From Sophora flavescens (taxonomy: Eukaryota; Streptophyta; Magnoliopsida; Fabales; Fabaceae), in contig CM061068.1 of NCBI GenBank assembly GCA_030762895.1, positions 79,695,228 through 79,759,227 of the forward strand: 64,000 nucleotides of DNA, read 5' to 3'. The position numbers were made by a program, and so were the translations under genes. This document shows, one piece after another, positions 1 to 10,238 of the stretch (position 1 is the first letter of the stretch; each line of letters opens with the position of its first letter). Under the pieces are notes generated by a model. It worked only from the letters and a program-made list of their open reading frames with translations, was not told where the DNA came from and made no database searches.

Positions 1-609
1 TTTCAATTTCCAATCCTAAATAATTAATCTTATTTTGAGCTATTACTGCTGTTTTCTTACTTAAAACTACTCCATGCTCTAAACATTTATTAAGTACTAA
101 TGCTATTTTGTTAAAATGATCATTTAAATCCTTATTAGTAAAACTAAGATATCATCAATATATATAAGATATAAATCTTTAAATTCTTTAAGTATAGAAT
201 CCATTCTTCGTTGAAAGATTCCCGGTGACTGCTTCATTCCCATTGGAAGTACATTCCCTTCATATTGACCTTGAGGACAACTAAATGCTGTTAGTGCTTT
301 AGATTCTTCAGATAATTTAATTTGATAAAATCTTAATTTACAATCAAAAGTGCTCAACCAATTCATATTTCTAATTCGTTCAATAATTAAATCTTTCCTT
401 GAAACAAAATAAGCATCACCTTCCATTGCATCATTTATTTGTATACAGTTAATCACCATTCTTCTTTTACCTATTTTTTTTTCATTGTGATTTTCTACAT
501 AAAAGGCTGATGCTGAGTGCTTACTTTTTGAGGGCCTAATTAATCTTTTTTTGCACATTTCTTCAATGTCTTTTGTAAATTCATCTCTATCTTGCTTTGT
601 ATAAATCAT
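1..609 (-). pseudogene. Caulimovirid reverse transcriptase remnant
   Basis: A 161-codon open stretch (609 to 124) shows the N-terminal half of a reverse transcriptase: the fingers segment with RLIRPSKS, the palm aspartate in LSTFDCKLRFYQIK, the PMGMKQSPGIFQRRMD segment, and the YIDDIL catalytic box near 150-170. The enzyme would copy viral RNA into DNA. Immediately after the YIDD box the frame is lost, but RT-like coding continues in another frame to base 1, indicating a frameshift near 120-135. The rest of the RT and the RNase H lie outside the window. In full-length relatives this domain is part of a larger protease-RT-RNase H polyprotein. It is non-functional as it stands. Confidence 0.85.
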
Positions 610-624
610 AGGTTTAAATTTTAA

Positions 625-822
625 TTATTTTGGTGGATCTTTTAGCTTTAATATGGTTAATTCAATATTTTTATTATTAATATTTGGATCTAAAGGATTT
701 TCGATACATACTTTCTCTAAAAGTTCTTCTATATGAGCTGAAATTCTTCTATTTGGTTTTAAATTTATTAATACATGGTGAATTTTTATGCATATTTCTC
801 TAACTAACTCACCACGTTTCAT
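625..822 (-). pseudogene. Caulimovirid pol linker remnant (protease to RT)
   Basis: A 65-codon open stretch lies just upstream, in viral sense, of the RT remnant and downstream of the protease remnant. It ends at a stop at 625. It is rich in Lys, Ile, Asn and Leu and carries an IENPLDP segment in the position expected for the protease-RT spacer. No domain can be assigned on its own. The call rests on position and composition. Confidence 0.5.
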
Positions 823-879
823 CTTGCTAAGTTTTGCTTGTTTAGAATAAATACATTCAAAAAAAATGAATAATCGAGA

Positions 880-1290
880 TATTTATTATTTCTTTATGTT
901 GTTTTTGATAAATATATGGTGTTTTTAATCATATATAATCTAGATACCGACAAAATGGTGCATATAATCGTAAGAAATTATTTCCTATAATCATATCTAG
1001 GCTTGTATCTTGTGGATATATTGTAGGTACTAGAAGTAATTTTCCTTGTATTATTAAAGTAATTCGTTTTGCTACCCAAAACAGTGGATGTATAGATCCA
1101 TCCGCGATTTGTATTTTTATTGGTTTTTATAATTTTTCCCATTTATCAAACAATGCTTTTGTTGCTAAACAAATACTTGCTCTAGTATCGATATAAGATT
1201 CGGTTTCTCTATTACTTTTTTCCACTATTATTTTTATATAGGTATTATTTGGATTATGTTTCTTCTGAAGATAGTTCATTTTCTAGATAC
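880..1290 (-). pseudogene. Caulimovirid aspartic protease remnant
   Basis: On the minus strand, 1178-1189 encodes D-T-R-A in the context YIDTRASICLATK, the position of the D-[ST]-G-A active site of retroviral-type aspartic proteases. About 180 bases further on, 974-1000 encodes MIIGNNF, the second conserved protease segment. The enzyme would mature the viral polyprotein. The glycine of the catalytic triplet is arginine here (AGA), which would be expected to inactivate it, and stops and frameshifts separate the two motifs. Confidence 0.7.
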
Positions 1291-2821
1291 TCATATATGC
1301 TTCCTTCGGTGTCAGTTAATTCTTCTTCAAATGGTTCAAGTTGATATATTTGATATATTTGCTTTATTAGTTTTGATTTTTCTTTAAAATGTTTTTCTTT
1401 TCTTTGAGAACATTCATTTGCATAATGACCTTCAATATTGCATATCCAATATACGCAATTCTTTTTTCCCTTGGGGCAATATTTTCTTAGTGTTTGTTTT
1501 CCTTTTCTAAAATATTTTCTCTTATTATTTTTATAATATGTTTTCCTCTTTGGATACGTTCTTTTTAATTTTGGTTTTTATAATATTTTCTTTTTCTTGC
1601 TGGCTTATCACAACCATACTTTTCGCTGTAAAAAAAACATAATTTCCAGGTTTTTCCATTTCTGGAATATCACAATAGATTATATTACTTCCTCTATTTA
1701 ATTGTCTTATTGTTTCTGTAGTTAAACATTGTTCTCTTAATTCTTGGTATAGGATTCGAGTAATTCCTCCTAAGGTGTTAGCCGTTTCATCTTGCCTAGA
1801 TTCTCACAATCTCTTTATTTTAGAATTAAGGGGATATGGTAATTTATCTATAAAAATATACTTATATATTTCTTTTGTTTCTTCATCTAATTGATAATAA
1901 TATTTTTGGTATTCACAGATGAAGCTTTCTATTTGACACGTATTCCAAATTTGCATCTTATTTAAATGAGCTTTAGATTTTTCTTGTAAGAATTTACTTA
2001 TTTTCTCTTGTTGTTCGAACATATTATATCCTATATATTCTTGATATATTAAAGTCATAACTAATTTGGCAAAATCTTGATTATTATTGACTAATCGTGT
2101 ATGTTGCTGCCAAGTTTCATTTCGAATACTATGTAAAAATATTTGTACATTTCCTGCTGTTTTAAATAATAAAAAGTTTTTTACATCCATAATATTTAGC
2201 TTATTAAATCTTTCATCAATTGCTATTAATAGTATTATTTCATTAACCCATTGTAATAATATTTCTTCTTTATTTCTTACACAATCAATATTTAATATAT
2301 TTCCTAACCTTATCGATTCAAAATGAGGTTTAAATTCTTCCTGAATTTTTGTCCATTAATTATTTTTTTCTTGCATATCCTTTATTATACATAGTTTCTT
2401 CTTCAAATTTATCCCAAGTTCCATCAGGAGTGTATTTATATTCTTCCCATTTTCTTTTGGGTTTTGTTCCACTATATTCTCCTTTTTCCATATGTATATT
2501 TTCTTCAGATTCTAAAGACGAACTGTAATTTAAAACTATTTCTTCATTTTCATCGTTTTCTTTAATTACTTGATATATTGGGTCTATTTTTTGTATTTGG
2601 TCATGCTCTTCTTCAATTATTTTTAACTGTTCTAATAATTGTTGAATTTCTGCTAGATCATTTGATTTATTTAATGTTTCCATATATTCATCTTTTATCC
2701 TCTCCATGAAGTTACTGGTAGGGATAATTTTGATGGTTCTAGACTTATTTCTTGTTTTACTATTATTTTTTCTAATTCTCTTGATTTTAATAATTCTTCT
2801 AATTCTTTTATTGTTATGCAT
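1265..2821 (-). pseudogene. Caulimovirid coat protein remnant with zinc knuckle
   Basis: Two open stretches remain: 2360-2821 (153 codons, acidic, N-terminal part) and 1804-2190 (128 codons, aromatic-rich core with KYYYQLDEETKEIYKYIF). Coat-like coding also shows between them in another frame. Further on, 1385-1475 encodes a zinc-knuckle remnant (CNIEGHYANEC) whose first cysteine has become tyrosine, and 1262-1340 encodes an acidic tail. An acidic N-terminus, core, CCHC knuckle and acidic C-terminus is the usual layout of a caulimovirid coat protein, which packages the viral DNA. Frameshifts and stops break it at several points. Confidence 0.72.
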
Positions 2822-3190
2822 TTATTTTTTTCTTCATCTTCTAAAAGCTTTTCTTATTGTTCAAGAACTTTTCTAATTTTTTCAATATCTTTATTTTCAT
2901 CTATTTCCTTACCTTTACTTATATTATTTAGTGTATCTCTTATATTATTTATTTCATTTTGTCCTTTTTGTATTCTATTATAAGTATAGTTTGTAATTTT
3001 ATTGGTATTTTCTATTAGTTGGATAATATTTTATCAGTTTCTTCCATTATTTTTTCTATTCCTTCGAATTTTATTGACATTTCTTCAGATATCCCTATTA
3101 TTTAAATATTTTTCAAATTTTGACTATTCCAAAATCCTTAGAATTAGGGAGAGTTCTATAATATTGACCATGTCGAGAAACTGCAAATAA
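2822..3190 (-). pseudogene. Degenerate region upstream of the coat remnant
   Basis: The minus-strand translation is rich in Glu, Lys, Asn and Ile in every readable stretch, like the adjoining coat-protein N-terminus, with several stops. It probably continues fragment A upstream (coat N-terminus or the preceding gene). No motif is readable. Confidence 0.35.
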
Positions 3191-3564
3191 CAATTTAAAA
3201 AATTTGTTTTTCTCAGCCTCTCAAATTCATATCGTTGTCTTTCATGCACACATATATTCCATTCTCTTGACCGCGAAACTGGCTCATTGTCACAAAACCA
3301 ATTTCAATCATGTTTCTCTAATTATGATGTTTGTCTAATACAGAGTAATTTCAGCGGTGTGCTTATAATAGTTTCTTGTCTGCTACAACAGTGTGGCAAA
3401 GTTTCGATGGAAACTCAATGTAAAACTCTTCAATTATGACTAATAACAAAAATCTCCAAGAAACTACATAAAATCGAAACCTTTATTAAAACCCAGTATT
3501 AATGTCAGATAATGTAAATGTTAATGCAAATGCAAGTAAATGAATTTAGTTAGTTAGTTAAAGT
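3191..3564. other. Unassigned spacer
   Basis: This stretch lies between the caulimovirid fragment and the Copia LTR. I see no ORF, RNA gene or terminal repeat in it. Confidence 0.4.
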
Positions 3565-3694
3565 TGTTGATATTGTTATGACAGTTGGAGAGCAAGTTAG
3601 TTAAGCTCCCAAGCTGTATCCAATTGTATATAAACACACTCTTACTTCAATGAAAAGTTGAGTTTTACTTTTCCAATTTGCTGAGTTTGTAATA
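3565..3694 (+). repeat. Copia 5' LTR remnant with TATA box
   Basis: The segment begins TGTTGATATTG and runs to just before the primer-binding site. TATATAAACAC near 3628 would serve as the TATA box of the LTR promoter. There is no second copy in the window to define its ends, so the boundaries are approximate. Confidence 0.5.
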
Positions 3695-3703
3695 TGGTAT
3701 CAG
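3695..3703 (+). promoter_or_regulatory. Primer-binding site (initiator tRNA-Met type)
   Basis: TGGTATCAG matches the first nine bases of the TGGTATCAGAGC site used by most plant Copia and gypsy elements to prime minus-strand DNA synthesis. It sits directly after the LTR-like segment and 139 bp before the gag start. Confidence 0.7.
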
Positions 3704-3841
3704 TTTCATTTCTTCCGCATCTTTCCATTTCTCTAAAACTCCGAATCTTCTTTCTTTCTTCTCCTCTTTCTACGAAGCAAGTCATCAATAGCTGCTCAAG
3801 AAGAACCCATTGTTGTTCCTATCCCTCCTTATCAAGATCCA

Positions 3842-4964
3842 ATGAATGCTTATTACAATCATCCCGATGAAAATCCCTCTCTTATCCTAGTTTCTCCACC
3901 TCTTGATGGCACCAACTATCATGCTTGGTCTATTGCAATGGTAATGTCATTGCAGATGAAGAATAAATATGAGTTTGTTGATGATTCAATTGCACAACCT
4001 CCTCCCATCGATCCTCTGTTTGCAGCTTTGAAGAGATGCAACACTTTCGTATTTTCTTGGTTACTCCATTCTTTGTTACCAGAAATTGCTACTAGTGTCA
4101 TCTCCCTTGGTAATGCATCCAAAGTTTGGAAAGCACTCAAAGATCGTTTCTCTCAGGGTGATCATGTTCGCATCTCATAATTGCAGTTTGATCTCCTTAC
4201 TCTAAAACAAGGTGATGCTACTGTCACTTCTTATTTTACCAAAAAACAGGTTCTGTGGGATGAGTTAGAAAATTTTCGCCCAATTCCTCCAAATACTTGC
4301 TGTGAACTTGAAAAGATCTTTCAACAATATAGATATAATGATCATGTTATCTGTTTCTTAAGAGGGTTAAATGGGAATTTCAGTGCTGCAAGCTCCAATA
4401 TTTTGATGATGGATCCTTTGCCACCATTAAGCAGAGCCTTTGCTTTGATAATCCAGCAAGAGAGACACCTGAACATAGGGCTTTTGCCAGATCCTGCTAT
4501 TCTTAATGTTCAGTCTAGACCTGCAAACAATGGCTTTCAAAGTCAGGCGAAATCTTATCCTGCACGACAAAGGAATTTTAATGGTAAACAAGGTGGAAAT
4601 GGTGGAAATAAACACTGCACTCATTGTGGTAGGAACAACCACACTATTGACACATGCTTTTTTAAGCATGGATTTCCTCCGGGTTACAAATCCAAGAAAG
4701 CTCTTCACAACCTTTCGGCTGCAACCACTGAGGAAAATCAGTCTTCATCCATTCTTGGTTTAACTAAAGAACAAGTTCAAGGTCTCTTGGCTCTCCTTCC
4801 TGCATCCAATCCTACTGCAACTCACTCATCCAATTTAGTTAGTTCCCTCAATGTAATCACTTCTCAACCATATTCGGGTAAACATAGTGATGTTTGGATC
4901 TTGGATTCTGGTGCAACATACCACATCACTTCCTCCCTTTCTTCTTTTTTGTCTTATCACACTA
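3842..4964 (+). pseudogene. Copia gag and start of protease
   Basis: Codons 1-112 (to the stop at 4178-4180) and the continuation in the same frame give a Copia gag. There is an N-terminal LDGTNYHAWSIAM segment of the UBN2 gag family, a middle part with SYFTKKQVLWDELEN, then a CX2C zinc knuckle (CTHCGRNNHTIDTCFFKHG), and finally WILDSGATYHIT, the start of the aspartic protease with its D-S-G triplet. The protein would form the virus-like particle. A single in-frame TAA breaks the gag, and the frame is cut at 4965 by the neighbouring LTR fragment. It is otherwise well preserved. Confidence 0.82.
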
Positions 4965-5761
4965 TTAGGATTTCTCTTCTTCTAAATTTCTTCTTCTCTC
5001 TTAGTTTTTTTTTTTATGTTTTTGTTAATCAAGCTTGCTATGAACATGGCAATGCTTGAGTAGTCTTTTTATTTCTAGGAACTGGGGCTATGCCCAAGAC
5101 TTGTTTTATGTTATGAATTGACGTTTTACTTCTTGTTAATTCCAATTTGCTTTCGATTTAATTCCTATTGCATGAATTACTTGTGAATTTGGTGCGCACT
5201 TATTTGCATGTCATAGATACTCTAAGGAGGAACCTAGCGGTGAACTTAGGTATCGGATCTATAGGAATCAAACTTAGGACTTAAATTACGAGAGTTAGAA
5301 GCGGTCCTTCGAGGGTTCACTGAGTTGTCACAAAGCTTAAAGGGTTCGATTTAAATTCAATTACCACGAGAGTAAGGGTTGGTATAATTGGGCACGGTTC
5401 TTGTATCCCGAGAGGGAACATTAACTTATTTAGGATAAATTCACCTTCAAAGAAATTTTGATTATTAACAAGAGGGTAGTCAATTTAGTAGCATGAGAAG
5501 TCTTGTTGGTAACCCAATTCCTGGAAATCTCTTTTGATATTGAAAAATCCCATATTTGATTTGATTGCGATTTTGTTTGATTGCATTTTAGATATTTGAT
5601 TTGTTAGTTAATCTTTTAAAAACCAAATCTTTTCAAAATCTTTTTCTTGTCCAGTTTAATTGATTTAATAATTGATAGTTATTTAAGATCGCGGACCCTG
5701 TGGATTTGATCTTTTTATTACTTGACGACAAAGCCGTTCACTTGCGGAGTCGAGCCATCAT
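4965..5761 (+). repeat. Fragment of the same LTR family as 33469-34819
   Basis: This segment is the reverse complement of about 33469-34270, including the stretches around the tags CAAGCTTGCTATGAACATGG and TCTTTTTATTACTTGACGA. Its right end CCATCA at 5756-5761 corresponds to the CA end of that LTR. The other end is missing, so it is a truncated copy joined to the broken Copia at 4965. Confidence 0.75.
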
Positions 5762-5804
5762 ATGGCTGAAAATATGAATAAGTAAGCCTAGGATACTATG
5801 TTTC

Positions 5805-6515
5805 AACTTTCCAAGTATGATCATGGATTTAGAACTCTTAATACCTTGTGATTCTAAACCTAAGAGTTATTGTTAAACAAAGAATATTTTCCTCATCATC
5901 CTATGATGGCCGAAACTTAGTGTTTAGGTGCTAGGATGTTTGAGTTTTTATTTTTCCAAAATGATCCTGGACTTATGCTCCATAAGATATTTGGATGCTA
6001 AGTCTAAGAGATTGGAAAGTTTAAGGATTTCTAACTTGTTTATTCTATGTTATTAAAGCTAGGATGTATTACTTTCATTTTTCCAAGATGATCATGGACT
6101 TGAGTTCCATAAGATATTTGGATGCTAAGTCTAAGAGATTGGAATGTTTAAGTTTCCATTGTTTTCCAAAATGATCATGGACTTGAGCTCCATAAGATAT
6201 TTGGATGCTAAGTTTAAGATATTGAAAAGTTTAAAGATTTATAACCTATAAATCCTATGAAGGCTGAACCTAGAAGGTTATGGACCTAGGATACTTTGTT
6301 CTTATTTTTCCAAAATGATCATGGTTTTGAGCTCCTTAATACATATGGATGCTAAACCTAAGAGATTGGAAAGTTTAGTGAATGCTAGCCTATTTTACTA
6401 GCCTTGACCGAATACCCTAAGTTTATAACTTAGTGGGATTTTAATTCAACTTTGTTAAATGATCATTGTTTATGAACTCCTAATACTTAAGGATCATAAA
6501 TCCGTGAGTTGTAAA
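5805..6515 (+). repeat. Irregular tandem repeats around TGATCATGG
   Basis: About six copies of a unit containing TTTTCCAAAATGATCATGG, then a ctccataagatatttggatgcta-like part, then CTAAGAGATTGGAAAG, occur near 5812, 5955, 6090, 6170, 6305 and 6455. The units drift in length from about 75 to 150 bp. Confidence 0.7.
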
Positions 6516-7288
6516 ATTTTCGGGAATCTCCGACCCTAAGAACTAGTCTTGACCGAACCTATACCTTGTGGTCTAGTGTTCTTGTTTGATTTTAACTTGT
6601 GATTTTGTGTTCATAACCTTAGACATCCATCGCGGAGGAAACGAGGACGTTCGTGGTATACCTCTTCGAGCATCTAATCTGCTTACCTTCACAGAAGGTG
6701 GAGTTAGAACTTTGTGGTGTGATAACGAGGAGCTACGAGTTCAAGAGTATGGTGATAACCCAGGTGGGGGATAGAACCAACCTATCATCGGAATGGATAA
6801 GTAGTAGATTATATAATAATTGTGTAAGGCGACCTAAACCCTACTAGTAGTCGAGTAATCGACAAGACCAAAATCACATTGGAAACCTTTTCTGAAAAAC
6901 CAATGGTGATTTGGGTATTGTAGGTTAATCGATAATAGGTTGATTTTATATTGTTGATGGTTGATTTGATTTATTACCTTTATTGAATTGATTTTGTGCT
7001 ATGCTGGTGATATGAGAATATTTTGATTGATATTGTGTTATGCATGATCTGTCTGGTTTGTATTATTATGCTTAGTGGTTTTTAAGCAAAGATATATATG
7101 TTGTCTAAGAGATGGTTGTTTTAGGTGTGAAGATAATAATGATTTAGAAGTGCCTAACCTAGATGATGTATGTTAAAGAGGTGTTATGGCATAGAATATG
7201 TGTGACATTCTAAATGGAAGGTTAAGGCACAAGTATGTTGTTAAAACGGGTTGGTGAGATTCAACTATAGGTGTTGTTGTCCACAACC

Positions 7289-7455
7289 GTGTATTGGTAA
7301 TATAATACACGAGGACAAAAGTGTATTGGTAATATAATACACAAGGACATTTGTGTATTGGTAATATAATACACCGTGTATTAGTAATATAATACACATA
7401 AAACACTTCTGTGTATTGGTAATATAATACACCGTGTATTGGTAATATAATACAC
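7289..7455 (+). repeat. Six copies of a 22-bp hairpin repeat
   Basis: The copies lie at 7289-7310, 7321-7342, 7353-7374, 7376-7397, 7411-7432 and 7434-7455. Each has inverted arms GTGTATT and AATACAC around an 8-base centre. Only copy 4 differs (one base). Spacers are 10, 10, 1, 13 and 1 bp. Confidence 0.9.
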
Positions 7456-7493
7456 GTAAAATCAAGAGTTCTCGCGAGACCACTTCCACCTTA

Positions 7494-7680
7494 GGGAATG
7501 GGGGTGGAACACCTTAACGGGAATGGGGGTGGAACACCTTAACGATAATGGAGGTGAGCACTAGGTGGAACATCCTAACGGGAATGAGGGTGTGCCCCGA
7601 TACAAATGAGGGATGGTGACAGGAGTGGTAGTGGCCACGATAACGTAAATGCATGGTGACAGGATTAGAGAGGTTACGTT
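7494..7680 (+). repeat. GGAATGGGGGTGGAACACC minisatellite
   Basis: Two near-perfect units (GGGAATGGGGGTGGAACACC followed by TTAACG), then degenerate ones containing GGTGGAACATCCTAACG and GGAATGAGGGTG, follow the hairpin array. They look like internal LTR repeats. Confidence 0.65.
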
Positions 7681-8220
7681 AAAATAAAGTGTTAGATTAC
7701 CTGAGAGTAAGGGTAGAGGATGATATATATTAACTTGAGGATGATCCGTTAGTTATGTGTGTTAATTGTCTGTGACAATTACTGTATAATTTATTATGAC
7801 TCTTTTCTGCTTTTTGATGATAGAACTGTTTCTTATCCCCTGTATGTTTCTGTATGTTGTATTTTATCTCCTTGTGGAATCGTACGAGAAGACCCTGTGG
7901 ATGAGTGTAACCGGGAGGAGTTGGATGGAACTCCCTACGAACCGAAGGCTGGAGGACGAGCTGTGACCCATGGTGATTAGGGTCTAGTTAGTTTTGGTAT
8001 AAGGATATGTCTGTGAGGTATCCTACTGAGAGGATACCCTCAACAGTGTTTTGTAATATGTTTAATATACTTAGCTTGTGATGTGTTTTCTATATGAAGT
8101 TGTATACGTCATAAGTTAAGTTTTTAATTTTTTTACGTATTTTCAGTTGAGCGTGCGATTAAGTAATTAAATAATGAGATTTTAATCTAATGACACAAAG
8201 AGACACAGTGGGGTGTCTCA

Positions 8221-8803
8221 TGGGGATTGAAGGGTATTAGGGTCCAAAGTGCAAATTTTCAATTGCAAAATGGTAATCTTGTACAATGGCAAAATTGTGA
8301 TTAAAACCAACATAAAGGCTAAAATTGTCATTTCCTCTAAAAAGCCATCATGACCAAGAGTAGTCATCTTATGACTCACCTCTTATGACTCACCATGATT
8401 TGACATGTCCTTTATCCGTTAACGGGTCCCGCAAATCCCGTTTTCAGCTCGGTCGTTCACCCGATTTCGTATAACGCCCTCATAACATATATTATTTCAC
8501 TTTTTAAGTGAAAATTTTTAAAATAGACAAAGAAGTTGGAAACTTCATAAAAACCTTGAGTTTTTCATTCACGAGTCAAAATTAGGTCATTTGAGCAGTA
8601 AAATTCTTACTGTCATTAAATCGAGACCGGGTTTCGTCTGAATTTTCGACCCAAGATTTAATCGTAGCTCTCTACGGTAAAGTAGAGTATGAATATGACC
8701 TTGGTTTATCCAAATTCATTTTCTAGGTTTTAAAATAAAAATATAAACATTTTTTTTATTTTACCGATATAAAACAGTAACAGTGAAAAAACCGGGTGTT
8801 ACA
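8221..8803 (-). repeat. Truncated 3' LTR
   Basis: It is nearly identical to 16910-17482 apart from small indels, such as an extra CTCACCTCTTATGA block, and it ends GGGTGTTACA at 8803. The remaining 3.4 kb of the LTR is absent and replaced by a foreign LTR end at 8220. Confidence 0.9.
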
Positions 8804-8838
8804 ATACCACCCCACTAAAAAGAATTTCGTCCTCGAAA

Positions 8839-10130
8839 TTACGTACACGTGAAAAGTTCATGGTATTGTAATTTCATCTTGTCTTCTACTTCCCAAGTTG
8901 CTTCACCAGTTGTATCATCCCAAATAACCTTGACTAAGGAAATTTGTTTACCCATGAGCTGCTTAATCGTCTTGTCCGCGATTCGTACAGGCGTAGTCTC
9001 ATAAGACAAGTTCTCTTTTAATTGTACTACATCGGGTTTGATTACGTGAGATGGATCAGGAATATACTTCCTCAGTTGTGAAACATGAAAAACATCATGA
9101 AGATTGGAAAGAAATGGTGGTAAAGTAATTTTATAAGCTACTGGACCTACCCGACGAAGAATTTGGTAAGGTCCAATGAATTTCGGCGTGAGTTTTCTGG
9201 ATTTAATTACCCTGCCAACTCCAGTCGTTGACGTGACTCTCAAAAACACATGATCGCCTTCCTCAAATTCAAGAGGTCGTCGCCTTTTGTCTGCATAACT
9301 TTTCTGTCTACTTTGAGTTGTCTGCATTTTCTCCTGAATCATCTTTACCTTTTCTGTTGTCTGTTGCACGACATCTGTTCCTAACAGCAGACTTTCACCA
9401 TCTTGGTACTAACATAAAGGTGTTCTGCACCATCGAACATATAAAGCTTCATAGGGTGCCATTCCTATGCTTAAGTGGAAACTGTTATTGTAGGTGAATT
9501 CTATCAATGGCAGAAATTCATCCCAACTTCCAGTACGTTCCAACACACACGCTCTCAACACTCCAGTGACTAGATTGTCCTCTCTGATTGTCCATTGGTT
9601 TGTGGATGATAAGCAGAACTCAACCTGAGTTTCGTTCCTGGAAACTCTTGTAAACCTTTCCAAAACCTTGACGTAAATCTCGGATCACAATCCGAAATAA
9701 TACTCACAGGTACACCATGTAATCTGACAATCTCTTCAATGTATAACTGAGCTAATCTCTCCATTGAATACTTTGTGTTAATAGGCAAAAAGTGAGCCGA
9801 CTTGGTCAGTCGATCAACTATTACCCATATGGAATCATACCCCTTTCGAGTCCTTGGTAAACTTGTTACAAAGCCCATCGCAATTCCATCCCATTTCCAT
9901 TTTGGAATGTCCAAAGATTGTAGCATTCTTGCTGGCCTTTGATGTTCAACTTTAGTCTTATGACATACTAAACACAAAGCTACATATTGCATTATGTCAT
10001 TCTTCATTCCATACCACCAATATAACTGCTTAAGATCTTGGAACATTTTGGTAGCTCCTCGATGTAAACTCAACTTACTCTTGTGAGCTTCCTCCAAAAT
10101 TAACTTTTTAAGTTCAACATCGTCAGGAAC
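8839..10130 (-). pseudogene. Gypsy integrase and chromodomain-like tail
   Basis: Three open stretches in differing frames (10097-9570, 9663-9409, 9369-8839) give an integrase: an HHCC zinc site (SLHRGATKMF with CLVCHKTK), then the DDE core with SDCDPRFTSRFW and HPQTNGQSERTI, an SH3-like C-terminal part (GPYQILRRVGPVAY), and finally a tail with KVIWDDTTGEATWE that resembles a chromodomain. The enzyme would insert the cDNA, and the tail would target chromatin. The first catalytic aspartate, usually in a MDF context, is glycine here (AMGFVTSLP, near 9875). Frameshifts occur near 9600 and 9400. It is not functional. Confidence 0.88.
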
Positions 10131-10238
10131 GCAAATCCTTTCGCCGAACCTTCGAATTCCATCTGTTCCTTCTTTAAATTCGATACCACTCCTTTTTTGT
10201 ACTAATTCTCTTTCTCCTTGTAGGTATTGATCACTTTC

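Larger units (their letters stand above)
1..3190 (-). other. Endogenous caulimovirid fragment A (coat, protease, RT region)
   Basis: The minus strand carries, in viral order, a coat-protein-like region (2821 down to about 1270), protease remnants (about 1290-880) and a reverse transcriptase (609 down to the window edge). This order, the Glu/Lys/Asn-rich composition and the RT type fit the plant pararetrovirus family Caulimoviridae. All parts are broken by stops and frameshifts, so this is an old integrated copy that continues beyond the left edge. The matching movement-protein part lies on the opposite strand at 17727-19440. No LTRs flank it. Family assignment is confident; the genus (soymovirus- or caulimovirus-like) is a guess. 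Confidence 0.82.
3565..4964 (+). mobile_element. Truncated Ty1/Copia retrotransposon (5' end)
   Basis: In order, it holds a short LTR-like segment with a TATA box (TATATAAAC near 3628), a tRNA-Met primer-binding site at 3695-3703, and a gag frame from 3842 running into the start of the protease. At 4965 the sequence switches abruptly to an unrelated LTR fragment, so protease, integrase, RT and the 3' LTR are missing. The LTR-like part is only about 130 bp and may itself be truncated. Confidence 0.75.
5762..8220 (+). mobile_element. 3' part of a long gypsy-type LTR (plus orientation)
   Basis: The right end, GTGGGGTGTCTCA at 8208-8220, looks like the terminus of a Tekay-type LTR, and the next base begins the truncated LTR of the neighbouring minus-strand element. 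The segment holds no real ORF but three kinds of internal repetition, listed separately. I infer the 3' part of a long LTR from a different subfamily. Its start and partner LTR are not in the window. Confidence 0.5.

Noticed and set aside
3919..4140. Minus-strand frame in the Copia gag
   Set aside because: Antisense shadow of a convincing gag frame.
7289..7455. CRISPR-like array of repeats
   Set aside because: Spacers are 1-13 bp and two are single bases; there are no cas-like genes and the rest of the window is plant transposons.
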